DNA from: Membranipora membranacea
Taxonomy: Eukaryota; Bryozoa; Gymnolaemata; Cheilostomatida; Membraniporidae
Reading direction: 5' to 3'
DNA length: 60,000 nt
Assembly: GCA_914767715.1 (NCBI GenBank)
Contig: OU612073.1
Coordinates: 1,676,001-1,736,000 of the forward strand
The position numbers and the translations under genes were made by a program. Below, piece after piece: positions 1-14,700 of this stretch; positions within the stretch are counted from its first letter, which is position 1; the number at the start of each line of letters is the position of its first letter. The notes under the pieces are model-generated. The model was given only the letters and a program-made list of their open reading frames with translations, had not been told where the DNA came from and made no database searches.

Positions 1-923
1 ATTTATGTTTTGCCATCAAAAATCTAAAATAAGCTTCATTTTGAAATGAAAAATCATTAGGATTACTTTGATGATTTACTACAAAGCACTTAATCTTGTT
101 ATATGGGTAGTAATTTATCCCTGCGATGATCAGAGGATCAGTGTAGCCTTCACGCCTCTCCTTCTACCTCTCCTCTCACTTTCATTCATTTATGAGAGGA
201 AGGCGATAAATCTCACTCAATCTGATCGTCAACTTTGACATGTGAGGGAGCCTAGCCCGATTTCACAATCACCCAAAATCCACCACACCAAAACCCTCAG
301 ATTGGTCTGCAAACCGAATGGCAAACAATTTTGACAATAATTATTTTTCACAAATTTATTCTGATCTCGATGGGAAGGCATCAATCAGATGCGGAATGTC
401 ATCAATCCTCGTCTCGTCTGACTTTTGGCTTCACCTTACCAAACTCCAGCCAGTTTTACCACTAATTGGCAGACTGACAAATTGCACATCTCCATTGCTT
501 TTTCCACAGGTCGATGATTGTTTGTGCGCTGCATGTGATGTGTGTATGTGTGTGGTCACGGCTACTAATTGCTTTCGCAGCGAGTGAGAGTTTATTTCCT
601 GGAGCCTTTTTTGATTCACCTCATTGGGGTTTGGCATGTCTACAGCACTCGCAGCGAAGAAAGAGAAATGCTGTATTATGTAATCATTAAGTCTGCGCCT
701 AATGATATACAGGCGGCAAAATTGTCCCGATTTAATTGATCATCAGGCGAGATGAGGGGTAGGGTGTGATCTGGCTGTAGTATATGTTATTTATGGCTTG
801 CATGAGTAATTTATCAAATACGTCTTTAAAATTCAGCAACATAGCTCATTTGTACAACTCCATTTGATTGTCGCAATTATTGCCTACTGTATATGTAAAT
901 TTTGACCACTATTGTATTTTTAG
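1..923. other. Unassigned flank, 5' of the first exon
   Basis: No exon with convincing splice sites and reading phase is visible here. It is probably the intron upstream of the 924-1073 exon, because that exon opens with an acceptor and needs an upstream coding exon ending in phase 0. Short open frames (for example 318-587) have no domain signature or splice context. Confidence 0.5.
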
Positions 924-1073
924 GCATATCTTCAGCTAGCCAAGCTACTACCGAGAACGCTAGTGGCGATCCAGAATGTGAACGATGACTACTATAATAT
1001 GCTGTTGGTTAGGTCTCTATGTCAGTCTGAGACCATGGCTCTGGAGTTAGACACAGACAATGTTTCAACGTCG
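924..1073 (+). CDS. Internal exon of an unrecognised protein gene
   Basis: A 150-nt, 50-codon exon sits between a pyrimidine-rich acceptor (ttttag at 918-923) and a strong donor (gtaagaaa from 1074), entering and leaving in phase 0. The peptide begins AYLQLAKLLPRTLVAIQNVN, continues DDYYNMLLVRSLCQSETMAL and ends DTDNVSTS. It looks alpha-helical and soluble, with no transmembrane segment or catalytic motif. I do not recognise the family. It cannot be spliced directly to the CW-finger exon at 16,084, which needs an upstream exon ending in phase 2. It therefore belongs either to a separate gene, perhaps ending at 8723, or to the CW gene with an unseen exon between them. The exon call is fairly firm; the assignment is not. 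Confidence 0.6.
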
Positions 1074-1299
1074 GTAAGAAAATTATTTGGACCCTCCAGA
1101 AAATTGAAGTGAGTTTTGATCTCTGTCAAGTAATGGGTCTCATAACCATGCAGTGAAAACCCCTATGCCTATATAACGAGTCCCTGACCATCTGATGGTT
1201 CACCAGTCACTACCGATGTACCCCACCTTACCCAATCCAGTATGGCAGCTGAACTAAAATTGACTCCCCTCACCCAGCTATGTAAAACCATGCACGCTG

Positions 1300-1617
1300 C
1301 TAATATAAAACAAAGTAAAAGGGGAGACAAGCTTGGTATAACTTAATGCAGGGCATGCTCAGATAGCTTTGTAAGAGGAGTCGATCCTGCTCGCTGATCT
1401 GCTCAAGAAGTTGCATCACCATCCTGATCTGGCACCGTTGCAAACACCGCGCTGTACCGCTCAGTACTAGGCTCTGTAACACAGCGAGATCTGAGTTATT
1501 ACCTCCATACGTGGATGGTTTAGGTTCTGATTCGCACAGGAGATATGCCAGATGTCTAGAAGCAGGAATTACTCGCCAGCGTGGTGCCAATGGTTGCCAC
1601 AGCATTGTGTTACGCAA
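1300..1617 (-). other. Unexplained GC-richer open frame
   Basis: A 105-codon minus-strand frame lies in a block richer in GC than its surroundings. Its middle reads SDLAVLQSLVLSGTARCLQR and then EQISEQDRLLLQSYLSMP, an amphipathic-helix-like composition. No clear acceptor/donor pair, catalytic motif or known family was recognised. It could be a decayed transposon fragment, a minus-strand exon or chance. Confidence 0.2.
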
Positions 1618-4600
1618 CTCAGCGTATGATTGAAAGATGACAAGGTTGTCAAGAATATAAATTTAGTTCTTATAATTCATAACTAGAGGCAAGGCTGTAA
1701 ATATTCGGTTGACACTGGAAACCGGCCAACAAATATGCCATCAATTAGAGTTCAATGTGTGTGATGGGGACACAATGAGTAACAAGACTGGAGTACAACA
1801 GACATATGAGGCACTCTGTCAATATTTTGCATAATTAAAATTAATTTGCATATTATTAATTTTACATGGATTAGATAACTATTATTTTAAGTTCCAGGCA
1901 GTTTTAACTCACACCTTTTAAGATTGATCTTGCATGCATAATCTGAAATCATATTAGTTTAATTATGGATCCACCCTGAATAATTGGCCGCTTGAAGTCT
2001 TGCAGAACAAAGGCAAACCCATTGAGAGAAATGATGCAGCAGAAAACAAAATGTCGGGCTGGTGCAACTCCTCTCTTTTGCATGGTTTGTTGTTTTATGA
2101 GTTAATTAAACAGTGAGATGTCACATGTTAAATTCCCAGCATGCTGTGAAGAATCGGTGGTGAATTCTTCAATCGCATGGCTTGAATTTCCCATACTTAA
2201 TTGTGAGTACTACCGATCAAAGTAAATATTGATCGACAACAAAAATGACAATTAGTATGTTTTGGAGATTACAACAGTGAATTTTTTGCCCGAGTTGGCA
2301 GCTGCGATGTATCAAAGTACAGCGTGGGCCTGCAGTGCTCTTGTTGCTGGTGTTTGTACTATGCCAGAATGTCAAGAGATTTCATGTAAAACAAGGTTGT
2401 AACAATCTATTCATAAACAAACCCACAAGTGTACCGACTTCCTCTTGAGTTAGTACTGGTGACATTGGTTTGTTGATGGAAAGCAAAAAATTGAACACGC
2501 CAAAAATTATTGCTAAATCATGAATGAAAGCTGTTGGCAAATGGATATTTCGATGAGTTATTAAATAGCTGCGGATCTTGCAGTAAGGGAAATGACAAGA
2601 TAATTGTTCTCGACATGTTACAATCAATAGAACAATTCTGCTAAAGAGAGCCAACTGGTTAAAATCACATCCAAACTACACAATCAAAACCTTAAATAAA
2701 GATGTAAATGGATTTCGTAACATGATCCAAGCCAATGTTGGTTTTTAGGAGCCCTTTTAAGTCTACTTTTGAGGGCGTTTTTGATGGTCTCTTTTGCAAC
2801 CACTGCAATAAGGTAAGGTAGGATGACATAAAATCAAGGGCAGTGCCAAAAGGCTGGAGGTAACATCACTGATATTGATAATGAAGAGTCATGTTATACC
2901 ATCAAATCTGATCATCTCTTGCTGATAGCGATCTTGATCCAATATTGCCCAACTTTTATGGGGGATTTCAGCGATGAGGAGTCGGTCACATTAAACATGG
3001 AGGGTTGCGCGGCGAAACCGCTTGAAGTCAACTTTTATTGCAGCATTTCCGTCAAAGCAATCGCCTCCTCAACGTGCAAGTTAAATATTGAAATCCTTTA
3101 AATTGAGCATTATAAAGTTGAGATTAGTTTAAAAACAGCAATAATCAATAATTTATTTTAATATTATTGACCATGGATGTAGGTAGGTATAAAACTTGTG
3201 ATGATTATTGTAATCCTGCCTGTGTGCCCTGCCCTGATAACAATCTTGCCTTGCATCTCAGAGGAACACGGAATATTTAATTGCCAATAAAATGTTTCAA
3301 AATCAATTTTATTGTTGTAGTTTACTACTTTTAAAAATAAATCATTAAAATGTTCTCTCATTGAAGTAGGAAAAGCTTCATTTATAGTCCAAGTCCAAAT
3401 TCTGATTTTGAAGTCTATGGCAATGATGCTAAATGTTATCAAAGCTTATAGCTAAACGCGTTTTGCAATGGTTAAATCGAACATCTCTTCATCCAGAACG
3501 CCAGTCATGAAGGAAAATTGCGCATCAAATGGCTGATAATCAGCCACTTGTCCTTGCTGCGTTCTATGATTCAGCTTGAAATCTTATAAAATGAACATCA
3601 CACAAATCTCAGGCTTCGCAAATATTGCAAAAGCGCAGGCTGATCAAAGAACAAACAGATTTGTACATTTGTACATTTGATAATCGGGGTTTATTAGTAC
3701 TTGTTTGACACTTCAAGATTAGATAAGGCCTTCTGCTGTATCTAAGCACTGAGGGACAGTTTCAGGTGAACTAAAATCCTGCAAACTGAAATCAAAAGTC
3801 AGGCGATTTCATGGGTTTTTTTAAAAGCTAGTAACGAGAGTTATCTCAATTATATCGTGAAGGCCAGCATACTATATGAGGCCAGACAGAGCATAACCTC
3901 ACTCCTCCATTAATTCGTAAAGAAATTTCAAAAATCAAAATTCCCCAGTATTTCAACCTGTGAGTTCAACTGTCTTTGGAAAAGGCCCTAAACTTTTATT
4001 GATGAATACTTTCATCATGACTGTATATTTTTAAAAACACGCTCAACTCGTTATGAATGGTGATCATTCTTAGTCATATAATTGATATTTATTTGTATTT
4101 ATTTATAATTGGGTTTACATGCATATATGTATGACCTAATCTTTGATATGTGTACTTCAGCGAATAGTGATTTAAACGGCATTACTATGGAGAGGAATAC
4201 ATATCTGTAACAAAACTTATGAAACAATAACAGCCTATTGGTAGACACATTGTGTCTAAATTCAAGAAGTCAATAAATTCTTTGAAAAATGATTACATTG
4301 CCATGAAGTGAACTGTTTCCCACAGTCTGGCCGCCTCATAGGTGGATGATTCTCACATATTTGTTGACACATAACTGAGTAAGAAGTCAGCACAAGCACG
4401 TATCAATCATCTAAAACTGCTGACTCTTACCGGCTTATATGGATTGCAATAATTAACTCATGATTAACATTTTCAAATCTTTGACAAGTAACATGTTGTG
4501 CTGATGACTTTCACAATTTTTCAAGTCTCTTCTGCCCAGCATCCCCCATAAAATAGGACAATTCCTAAAAGAATTTGGCGGAAATCTGTCAGACCATCGA

Positions 4601-5972
4601 GAGATAGAACACAGATGTGGGAAGAAAAACACAGATGTAGGATAAACTACGTTTTTTTTTTCAATACTAGTGTTTTCTTGTATGCTCTTCGTCAACCTAT
4701 TTTCGTGACTCAAAGTTGCATAAAAGACGATGCTACTTGGGGAACTACTTTTGTTGCAAGATCTTGCATCCTTTGAGGGCCAGCCAAATGTTGTAAATTA
4801 GAGCATTATTTTTTACATGCTTAGTTTAACTTGTTCTTTAAAATAAAACTCGATGCTGATGCAAGTAAGAGCTATAACATCTGATTTTCCCTAATGAGCT
4901 TTTGCAATCAGTTCTCTGTTAGGATTGCATCTGAAAACGCCATATGGCAACTCCGATGTGAAATAATGGTACAGATATGATGTGTCAGCGTTCCTCGGCT
5001 ATAAAGGAAAATCATTCTATTCTAACGCAATTCTCTGCTTGATACATGTCAGTTTCATTACCTCTGAGTTTTGGTTGATGAATTTTCTCCAAATCCCCAA
5101 AGGCCTTATCATTAGTAAATTTGTTTAAAACCAAAGGTGCTGTATATGATGAAAAGTCTTGTGCAATGTTATTAAGATTAAGAAAGAATGAATTTAAAGG
5201 AAATGTATATGTATACTTGTTAATCAGCTTCTACAATGTGGAATAATCCAAACAAGTATAATCATAGAGGATTTCAAGGAGTTCAATATCACTGTAATGC
5301 AATACAGAACAATCATATAAAGCTGATATAAACATTGCGAAATGTCCTTTTTGTTTCATGCTGAAAGGAAACTTATATAAGTGTGAAGTATGTAAATTAT
5401 AGATCTTTTTAATGGAATGGTCCATAAGTCTTTGAATCAGCAGCTGCAATTATCCCATGAACTTATACAATAGAGCAGAGTGATTCAAAAATATTTCGTC
5501 AGCATTGGAAATCTCAAGGTGCCTGGTCTACCAATATACGCAATAGTCTTAAATTATTAATGGCTCATATGCTTTTTCTGCTCTGCGCTCGCTGATCAAT
5601 ATAATCAATTGTTACCAAACTCCAAAAGCACACAGAGCCAAGTGCCAAATCACTAATTCACCCTGTATGACTAGGTTGCAACACCAGACAACTGGGGTCA
5701 TATGATCGATAAAAATTTGATTTTATCGCCGAGTTATTCACCCCTTCATTCGAGGTAGGGGGTGTCCGTGACCGTCCAACGTTCCGCAAAAAACTAACGT
5801 AGCCCGCGAGAAATTGCAAAATCTCCGAGATGCCAGCGACATGAAGAAATCGGTTTCACAACCGACAGATTGCCGCCATGTGGGATACTTACAATCATAA
5901 TTCTTGGGAAAAGAAATGCTGCAAATTTCTTATAATATTGTGCAGGCAGCTGCGCAATGACCTTGCTGCACA

Positions 5973-6037
5973 GAGAAAAATAATAGAGAAAAATAAAAGA
6001 GAAAAATAAAAGAGAAAAATAAAAGAGAAAAAATAGG
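5973..6037. repeat. 13-bp minisatellite
   Basis: About five tandem units of GAGAAAAATAAAA, with the first unit ending in ata and the last degenerate. The array explains the K/E-like periodicity of long spurious reading frames across it. Confidence 0.9.
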
Positions 6038-8621
6038 CTACAGTTTGTTATTGGCTTAACCACTTTAAACCTGAAAACCAAGACTATTTTCCGGCGCTGG
6101 TGATTCATGATACTGAAATCAATTAAATTTAAAATAAATGTTTGGATTAATTGAGATTTAGACCACCATTTGTTTCTAGTTGACACAATTGGCATTATTT
6201 ATAAAGTTAGTTAATTATAAACATACAGATTGCACTGAGCTGGATCAAGTTTACACTTATGATTTTTGACAAGATCAAGTGGACATCATGTAGTGGTTAT
6301 ATTCGGTTCCTTCCTCATACATGCATATCTTAGTTTGCGAAGAAGTGCACTGTGCAGCCACTGAGACACAGATCTCGCTTACGATTGACGTAGAACAGAA
6401 TACATAACATTTTTCTTAGAAAGCAATGCCTGCTCTTGCATCACAACGGTATCAACACTGATTTTCGTACCAAGCATGCCTCTGTACCTTCCATTGTAAC
6501 ATTCATAGCTGGTATAAGTGGCAGGAGCTACAAGCATGTTCAAAGGTCTGGTGCTGCAACCTGCCACTACGGGGCACCTGCTCTGAATCAGGAGAATGTT
6601 GCAACGGACTAAAGAGCACTTTAGAGTTATGGACTTATCTCTCCTTATAGATTACCTCCCCTACTCATACAAACCTTCAACGATAAGATAATCAGTGTCA
6701 ACATCTCCTCCAAAAAGGGCCCGCCTCATGATCATCACACTGCTATCGGCACATGCATTGGGCTCCCAAAGATATGACTGGATTGGTGCCAAGAAACGAG
6801 TCGTCGGTGATTTACTTTGCTCTTATGGGATGAAGATATCTGTATATATGTAATGTATTAATGAAACGCTGGCAATGAAAGTATGCAAAGAGTGTAATGC
6901 GATGTCAAATTATCATCTTTTTGCACATTTGCCAAAACTTTGAAGCCGTGTACTAATAGAGTAGGCAACCAAACTGCGCTTTTGTTATAAGTGATGGGAC
7001 ATCATGGCTATTTTTGGACTGGTTGGGGTGGAGAAGCATCAGACACTAAAAATAGAATCTAGGTAATATAATTACCAGTATAAGGGTCATCTATCGTACC
7101 TATTCAAATATGCGATTGACTGATAAACCCTTGACATGATTGACAGTTTTGTATTACCAAATGGCTGATATTGATATTACGTGATAAAATTGATATCTAA
7201 TTCTATGCTGTACAATACTACTCAACTATATCAACAGTGAAGTAATGTGTTGCGACACACCTGACTTAACCTTATACAAATTGAATTATCTCAGCTATCA
7301 CTAGATGACCCAGACTAAATCAGACGGCTGACTCTGTATAATACAATGATTGTGCTCTGTAATGATCACTGATTAGGCCTATTGCACATAGAAATAGATG
7401 TTATACCTATAGCTAATGCCTCTATAAGAATCTTGACAGCACAATCTGAAAAATACAAACGTAATTGACTTATTTGTAAAGTCAATGAGTGAAAATAGTT
7501 GGCGAGCCGTATTTATAATGCCCATGAACTTTGTAAGGGGTCCTAGAAATCTAAATATGGCCTGTCGTGCTCTTGCACAACATATTTTAACAGAATATTT
7601 CATGCTTAGTTATTTTATGCGGTTTGATATAAAGTCATTGTTTATTGTGAAACGAAGATTAGTCTGAATCTATATCTTTAAACCTGGAAAATAATTCCTT
7701 CCGTCTCCACTGTTTAAAATAATTCAGTTATAGAAATCTAATAAAAAAGGTTTTGAAAGACAAGAGAATAATTATTGTATAAATAATTGATAACTCATGA
7801 ATTTCGCCATATATACTATTACTCATTCTCAAAATATAATCACCAACAATGTTCCCATGAACAGGAGGAAATAATGCATAATATTTTATATTTCAGAATT
7901 AATGGCACTATGATTAAATATTTCTAGTTTTTCTATTACACACATCTACTGATTCTCATTTCCAGGAACACCCAGAATCACGGTGACAATCGGTGTGTGT
8001 GTGCGAGGCGCACGGTGCGATGAAACAAAACATATCACGAAAACAAACAACTGTTTCTGTCCCCCAGCCAACTGAAACGTTTATGATTTTCATTACCTGA
8101 AACTGATTTTTAAAATGTATTTGTTGTTTGTATTGCGTAGGCTTCTAACTTTTCTGACTAATGAAATGCATCGATTCAAAAATTAATGGGCTTTAATGCT
8201 GGTCATTATGCTACTAACTGAGAAGGCTCAATACAGTAACTGTACTGAGCCAAATCCATTTCTCCTATATGGCCCTGAGAAAACCATCGGACCGCCCAAA
8301 GCCCACGGCTAACTAGCTGAATTGATGTGCCACCTTGTATTTATACTCTTCTAGTCATAAATGATTTTTCAAAATTTGATTCTAGATTACTGTACTGTAT
8401 GTTTTGTGTTATTCAGAGTAGATCAGATTCAGAGAAGCACCTGATGACAGTAGGATACACCACTACCACCACCCAGGCTTACAAAGCTTGTATACTTATG
8501 TACAAAGATGGTAGACTCGTCAAATGTGTGGCTCCATGTGTGGTTTGTATCATAACAGCATCCATGTAGCTTTAAGTCAACCAAGCACCTAGTGATTGAA
8601 AGCATTCTGTTCCTTTGCTAG

Positions 8622-8723
8622 GTTCGTCTGGTCCAGCAGAACCCAGCAAGGCAACCAAATGCATCCAAACACGAGGAAAAATCAAGCGCAAGTGAAGCCG
8701 GCACCTTTTGGTATTTCTTGTAG
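8622..8723 (+). CDS. Possible terminal exon, unrecognised
   Basis: After a pyrimidine-rich acceptor (tcctttgctag, ending 8621) a phase-0 frame runs 33 codons to TAG at 8721-8723. The peptide starts VRLVQQNPARQPNASKHEEK and ends GTFWYFL. An AATAAA lies at 9001-9006, 278 bp further on. Phase is compatible with the exon at 924-1073, so together they could be the last two exons of one gene. Internal codon choice looks coding-like, but there is no homology anchor and the chance of a fortuitous acceptor is real. Confidence 0.3.
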   Translation, partial: VRLVQQNPARQPNASKHEEKSSASEAGTFWYFL

Positions 8724-11700
8724 ACAAGTTACCAACGACCTCAAATAGAACAGAGTTCTAGAAATTATGATCAGACAAACAGTTTGAGTTTAGAGTTGGC
8801 GCTGGATCAAAAACGCAGATAATATCAACAAAAATAACACACAAGGTGACCAATTGCCCCACCTTTAGGTCGTTGTTATGGGCATAGTAGGGGACAGTGG
8901 GGATAGTAGGCTGTTATAAATGACAGGCTGATTACTAAGCAAAGTAAGATACAGGACAGTATTCTTACTGCTGAGTAAAATTAAGTGAGTTATTATGTTT
9001 AATAAAATCACCAGCCTGAAATGAACTCAGCAGTTTGAGTTTTTGTGATTTCATGCCTATTTATCGATCTGAAACATTGAAATAAACTGATTTCAGCAAT
9101 TAAGTGGAACTTGTTCTTGGTCAGTGCCCCCTGCTACATTTCATAATCACAGTAACTGTGAACGGAGGGATGATTCAGTATGAATACCAGCTGGATCTAC
9201 AGGATAGCAGTTAGTGACTGTTGGTCTCAAACTGATAATAATATATAGAGTGATAAATTACATGCTTCATCGAAAAATGATGACTAGTATTAGTGCGAGA
9301 CATCTTTCCTCTTACCGCATTTTCTGGGCCATGGCGTTAACAAGCCGAAAGGCGGATAAGAATAATTTTCACCTGTATTTGAGTTTCACAATCTCTCATG
9401 GCATTCTATCACTCTGCCGGTGCGACTTGGTGACATGTCGCACGTAGTACAAATTTCGCTCAATGGGTTCTAGTAGCATTATTTTGGTGCAGTCTACACA
9501 ACAAACAAGTGTATTTATACGCTATGTATGTCTGCTTCAGTGCAGCTTGCACTCGTATCCTCATTAACGGAATTATGATGGCGAAAAAATACATTATGCA
9601 ACAAGCTAGTGCTACCAAAAGACGCTCTCGGGTTTTTGGATCCAAAATTTATTGATGTTGTAAGTGTACCTAAGTGTTTGTAGTATGCTTTAGGAGTATG
9701 GCAATTCACCATTATGTTGTGTAAGCTGGCTTGTTAGGAAAATGAGAATTTGAATCAGTGGGAATTGGCTGCAGACTGATTTAGAATGCATGTGAACAGA
9801 ATCAGTGTCTAGTACGATTGACCGTTACCAACAATGTCAGTTTCATGCCAAAAGTTGACCTCATCTGAAAAATTGACCTGAAGGGGATGTTTATTTTGGG
9901 GACCCGGATATTGCATGAGCAAAATTTTGTGTTACAAATTTGCATCTTACACCAAGCGCTTAATCAGGATTTCCCTTGCGTTTTAAAGAATATTTTTGGT
10001 TTACACAACCAGTTCCGTCGTCACACAATCATGTAAAATTGTAAACAAAATAATCATTGCTATGAAGCTTGAATACATTAAAAAAGCGGATGCACGGAGA
10101 GCTCATAAACCAAGGATTGTAAAATTTAATATTTCACACATTCAGTCAAATGAGTTTGATAGTTTGTTTCTTGTGTCTTAGCTTGGAAAATTACAGTAAC
10201 GATTGTTTATACCCTCAAACGGTCAGGTGAATGCATGGGGTCCACTCACATATGCAAGCAGAACAATAAAATTTCCATCAGAGATAAGTTGCCAATTGGG
10301 TTGGCTGGAAAACATGTTCGGACTGTGTGTGACAAAATATTTATTACCATTGCTGCCAAATAAAAGTGAATTTAATTGTCTGATTGTTTTAATTACTGCT
10401 GATTTTCTCACACTAAGGAATCCAATTTTCACTTTCCCTCAAGGTCACACAGATCAATAAGCATTGCCTTATAAGGAGTCAGTTTAATTTTCACCAGTAT
10501 TTTTCCGAGACATCTCCGTATTCTAAAACAGCTCGATATGCAGACAGACTAGATAAGTTTGTCTGGAAGTCTGCTCTTGAGGCCCGTAAAATTGATTCAT
10601 TCAAGGAACGAGCTTTTTGCGTTATGATACATTGAATATTTTTCCTAGCATTACATGAGGAAAAGAGAGTCAAATGTTTTACGATTTAAATATTGGACCC
10701 AAAATTCATATCGGTGATTGTCATTAAGAGAATATCATGACTGTTGAGTAACTAGATAATGGAGTTATATTATATGTGACAAACTAATTGCATAATATTG
10801 ATGACATGATGTTCGATGATAAATTCACAGGAAAAATGATCTTGCTCTTCTTTCTCCCTACCACACACAAGATAATTACTCGCTGCTTGTGTTTACTGGT
10901 CAATAGAACCCTCTATCAATGATACTTCCTTGAATTATCAAAGGGTATTTTGACCGTAAATATATCACAAGCGGGGAATTTGTCTTGCACTTCCTTACTA
11001 TATCAATTTTTATCTTAATACTAGGAAATTTAACAGTATCCGCCTTTTTCTCCTGTTGTAGAAAAGAGATAGAAGTAAGTATCAGCTTATTGCGATTGTC
11101 CATGAGATCGGTGAGGATTCAGGAAGATATGAGTAAGTAAGAATTGTGATGTCGCAACTCAATAAAAATTAGATCGATTCTCATCTCTAAGGGTCATCTG
11201 TCCAGTAGTTACAAGTCTAAGTATGGGCGGAATGTTCTTCTCCTATATCCCTGTCATTATTATTCTGCTATCAATCTCAACCTGCTGTTCTGTCCTGGCA
11301 CTGGCACATCGATAGCCTCAGATCTATACTTGTTCTTGAGTACATGCCCTCAACTATGTATCTTTGAGCTTTTAAAAGCTAACGAGCTAGTTTCACACAC
11401 CCTGTTTGACCTTCTCATTCTAAACTCCATGTTTATGTTGGCTGCTCTGATGAGTTTGAGAGACAGGGAGAGGAAGCTATGCAGCCGAGATTGTCTAATC
11501 ATTATGTTTTTCTTTTCCCTCCACTCTCAAATTTTTGTTTGCTGTTTCATCGTTGTTTTGACTTTCAACACATTTAAGTTTAGCGCCTCACTTCCCCTGT
11601 TGTTATTGTTACCTAATGTTACACCAGCTCCACCAGTTGCTGTTAAACGCTCACTTAAGTCTTCTGTGAGAGGCGCACACGTGAACCGGTGTTGTTGTGA

Positions 11701-14700
11701 AATATTTTCAAAACCCTAAACATCCGTCATCACCATCTGTTTACTGAATGATAGGGTCCACTTGATCATTCAGTAAGCAGCAGTAGCATGTACTGCTCAA
11801 TCGTCGCTGCCTTAAACCAGAGGAAACAGCTCTGTGTGAGGCTAGACGCGGCATATCATCATCTCCCAGCTATGTGCTGACAGAGTCATGATTGCTTAAT
11901 ACATTTTCATAATTATCGCGCGCTAAATACAGCAGTGCAAGTAGCAACGTTGCAATATATTTTGTTTTAAACTTTCGACACGAAAGTCAGGCAAATCATC
12001 TGGTCCAAGGCAATTTGAGCGAGCTTTGGAATGATCATTTCAATGCTCTCTGAATTGCCTTGACCATATAACCAGGAAACAATGCAAAAAAAGTGGAGAT
12101 CCGTTAATACCCTGGAGAGGCAGTGAAACTTGTCTTTTTATCTTGGGTAATTTGCGGTTAACAAGACAAAACATCTTAATCGTTGTTTTTGCCTATTGCC
12201 ATATTAGGTTGAATGAAATTGGTGCTTGTCATAGTTTCATTCAATAATCCGATGATCTGATGTGGTTACTTCCGTAACAGGAACAGCGATGTGATCATTC
12301 TGGGCGTCACCAAATCCTAAACACACAACATCCTCCCGCTCTCACTAACTGGCCACTTTTGATGTAACATATGGCACCTCAATGTTCCCACAAGCGATTA
12401 TAGATACTATAAATAAAGTAAACTGCTCGGCGGAATCCATACCAACATTATGCTTGGTAAAGATTCATAATCCAGCCTAAGAAATTATGATTGATGAATG
12501 ATGGAGGAGGAGTTGATCAATCTTTTTTTCCTGCGCATCATTGATGATGATGATTTGACGTGCCAAACTAAACAATGAGACAATAACCGTGCCTGGGACT
12601 ACACTGATTGTTGTGTTAAGTAGCACACTGCGGTCACAACTATTGTGTGAGCCGTGAATAATGCGATATGAAGCTGGAGGATTGTCTCTCATCTATTGTC
12701 TTGTATGACATGATTGAAACTGTAATCTTATCTCTCCTCCAAATAGAACACTGGGGGTGGTGATTCTCCGTGCCTGCGGATTCTGTCCCGTGTGAAACAT
12801 ACAAAATGTATGCGAGATAGATAAGCTAAGCTCTGCTTGAAAAGATGGGGTAACTCCAAGATTTACTACACATCATTCACAATGATAAATAGTTAATGTT
12901 TACCATAAAAAATTTCAAATACTTTGTGTATTGATGTCATCCAACAAGTGCGCTCCTGGTGTTATGGCCCATTTTGTTGGTAAATAAATATAAGAGTTTT
13001 GATTGTTGTAACAACAACACACCAGGTTTATTTTAGTGACAAATGGCCAAACCTCAAATGTTATGGTCTACAAATGCTACCCGTGTGTTGAAATTTGTAT
13101 ACTTGCAACAAGGTAAATTTGCTATCGTTAGTTTGTAATGTTATTGCTAAGGTTTGTGCGTGACTATTTGTGAAACTAGGCGTAGCTAAATTTAAACTTT
13201 AATATACGGTGTTAGCCAAACATTGTAGATGTTTTGGATTATTTGTAAGATTTTGAGTGCAGTCACCAAATTCTACTGCAGAAAGAATTAGTTGTAACAT
13301 GATATATATCAATATATCTTATTGGGAAATCGCAAGGCTGATTTAACTTTTGATCGAATGCCAATGCTATGATTATCTGAGGTGCTTGCGAAATCGTTGA
13401 ATTATAGAGATACCCTCAACTTGCCCTGCTTTTAGCTATTGACACAAGTTTAAAGCCAAAACCTATCATTGTATTCTGCCCTGGATTTTCATATCTGATT
13501 TGGGATCAAATGAATATAATTAAGTTGAATTTACTGCAGTGCACTGCCTTTAATAGCCACATGTACAATGTGACAATTTGGTTTGGAGTACCTCCCACGA
13601 TAAAGGGTAAAATCATCGCTTTTGTCTTGCTATGTTTTTCATGCAGACACCTGGGTGTTGTATGGGTTCTCTGAACCGAGTATTGTTACTCATCGCCCAC
13701 GTGCTGGTTTGTAACCATCACATGTGGCATGTATACCATGTTTAGGAGCAGGTCTTCCATTTCAATCGAATTATTAGAATTTTGTTCTATAGAAAGTAGT
13801 TTTAAAAAGAGAATAACTCCAAATTAGATAACCACACACAAGTATGCTCATCATTGTAAGGCCCTCAAGCACTTTTTTTTTAAATTTGAGGGCAAAACGT
13901 AGACCGTGAAATGGTGGACATTTGAGTCGGTTATTATTGCAATCAAAACTGTACCTGGAAAAAATCCAAGTCTTGGTAAAATAATATGATAGGGAACATG
14001 TGTTTATCTTGCAATAATATTCCTATCAACAACATTAAACCCAGCATTAACTCGGCCATAACTCAATAAGAACCAATAAAATGACTAACAATTTTTTAAT
14101 AAATCAAAAGAATTCGCCAGTAGTAATTGCATAACCCTCTACCAATTACTGCAGTCATATCTGCCAGATGGATCTAGTGTCGGTTTCCAGTATGAAATAT
14201 CGCCTATTACAGGTGAGATATTACCCAGTTTTAATCTATCAAAATTTAATGAGCACCAATTAAGATTATCGGTTGGCCTTCAAGCTCTACCTGAGCGTGC
14301 TGGATGAGCCAGAAGTTACACCTGTTTTAAAAACCAATCTGCTATCAATGATTGCATCTTTTACCGTTGATTCCCTTCTCAAGACTGCCTCCAAGGAGCC
14401 TTTCCCCCACCCCCTACAGTAATAGAGTGAACAGAACTAGACTATGAAAAAACCGAATCCAGCACCACTGACTCCAGCACCAGGCAGGTTTCACTTGATG
14501 GCAACTATCTTCACATCATGACCTTTTCATTGCATAATTTATCCATTTGACATTGTGTACTGAGTGGAATTACAAGGGATGAACCATTGCCCATCTGCTG
14601 CTCTGCCCCCTCACACATATGGTAGTTAGTAAATTATTATTTAATAATTCTGTGGTCACATTTGCATGTATTTGCAGAATTAAAAGGTCAGATACTCATT

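Larger units (their letters stand above)
1074..8621. other. Long unassigned stretch, probably intronic
   Basis: About 7.5 kb with no confident exon, RNA gene or autonomous transposon. It contains a 13-bp minisatellite near 6.0 kb and a comparatively GC-rich block at 1360-1620 with an unexplained minus-strand frame. The rest is AT-rich, with no sustained coding bias on either strand. Confidence 0.5.

Noticed and set aside
5794-6195. A 133-codon minus-strand protein
   Set aside because: Its core is the 13-bp minisatellite read as Phe/Leu/Ser-rich sequence.
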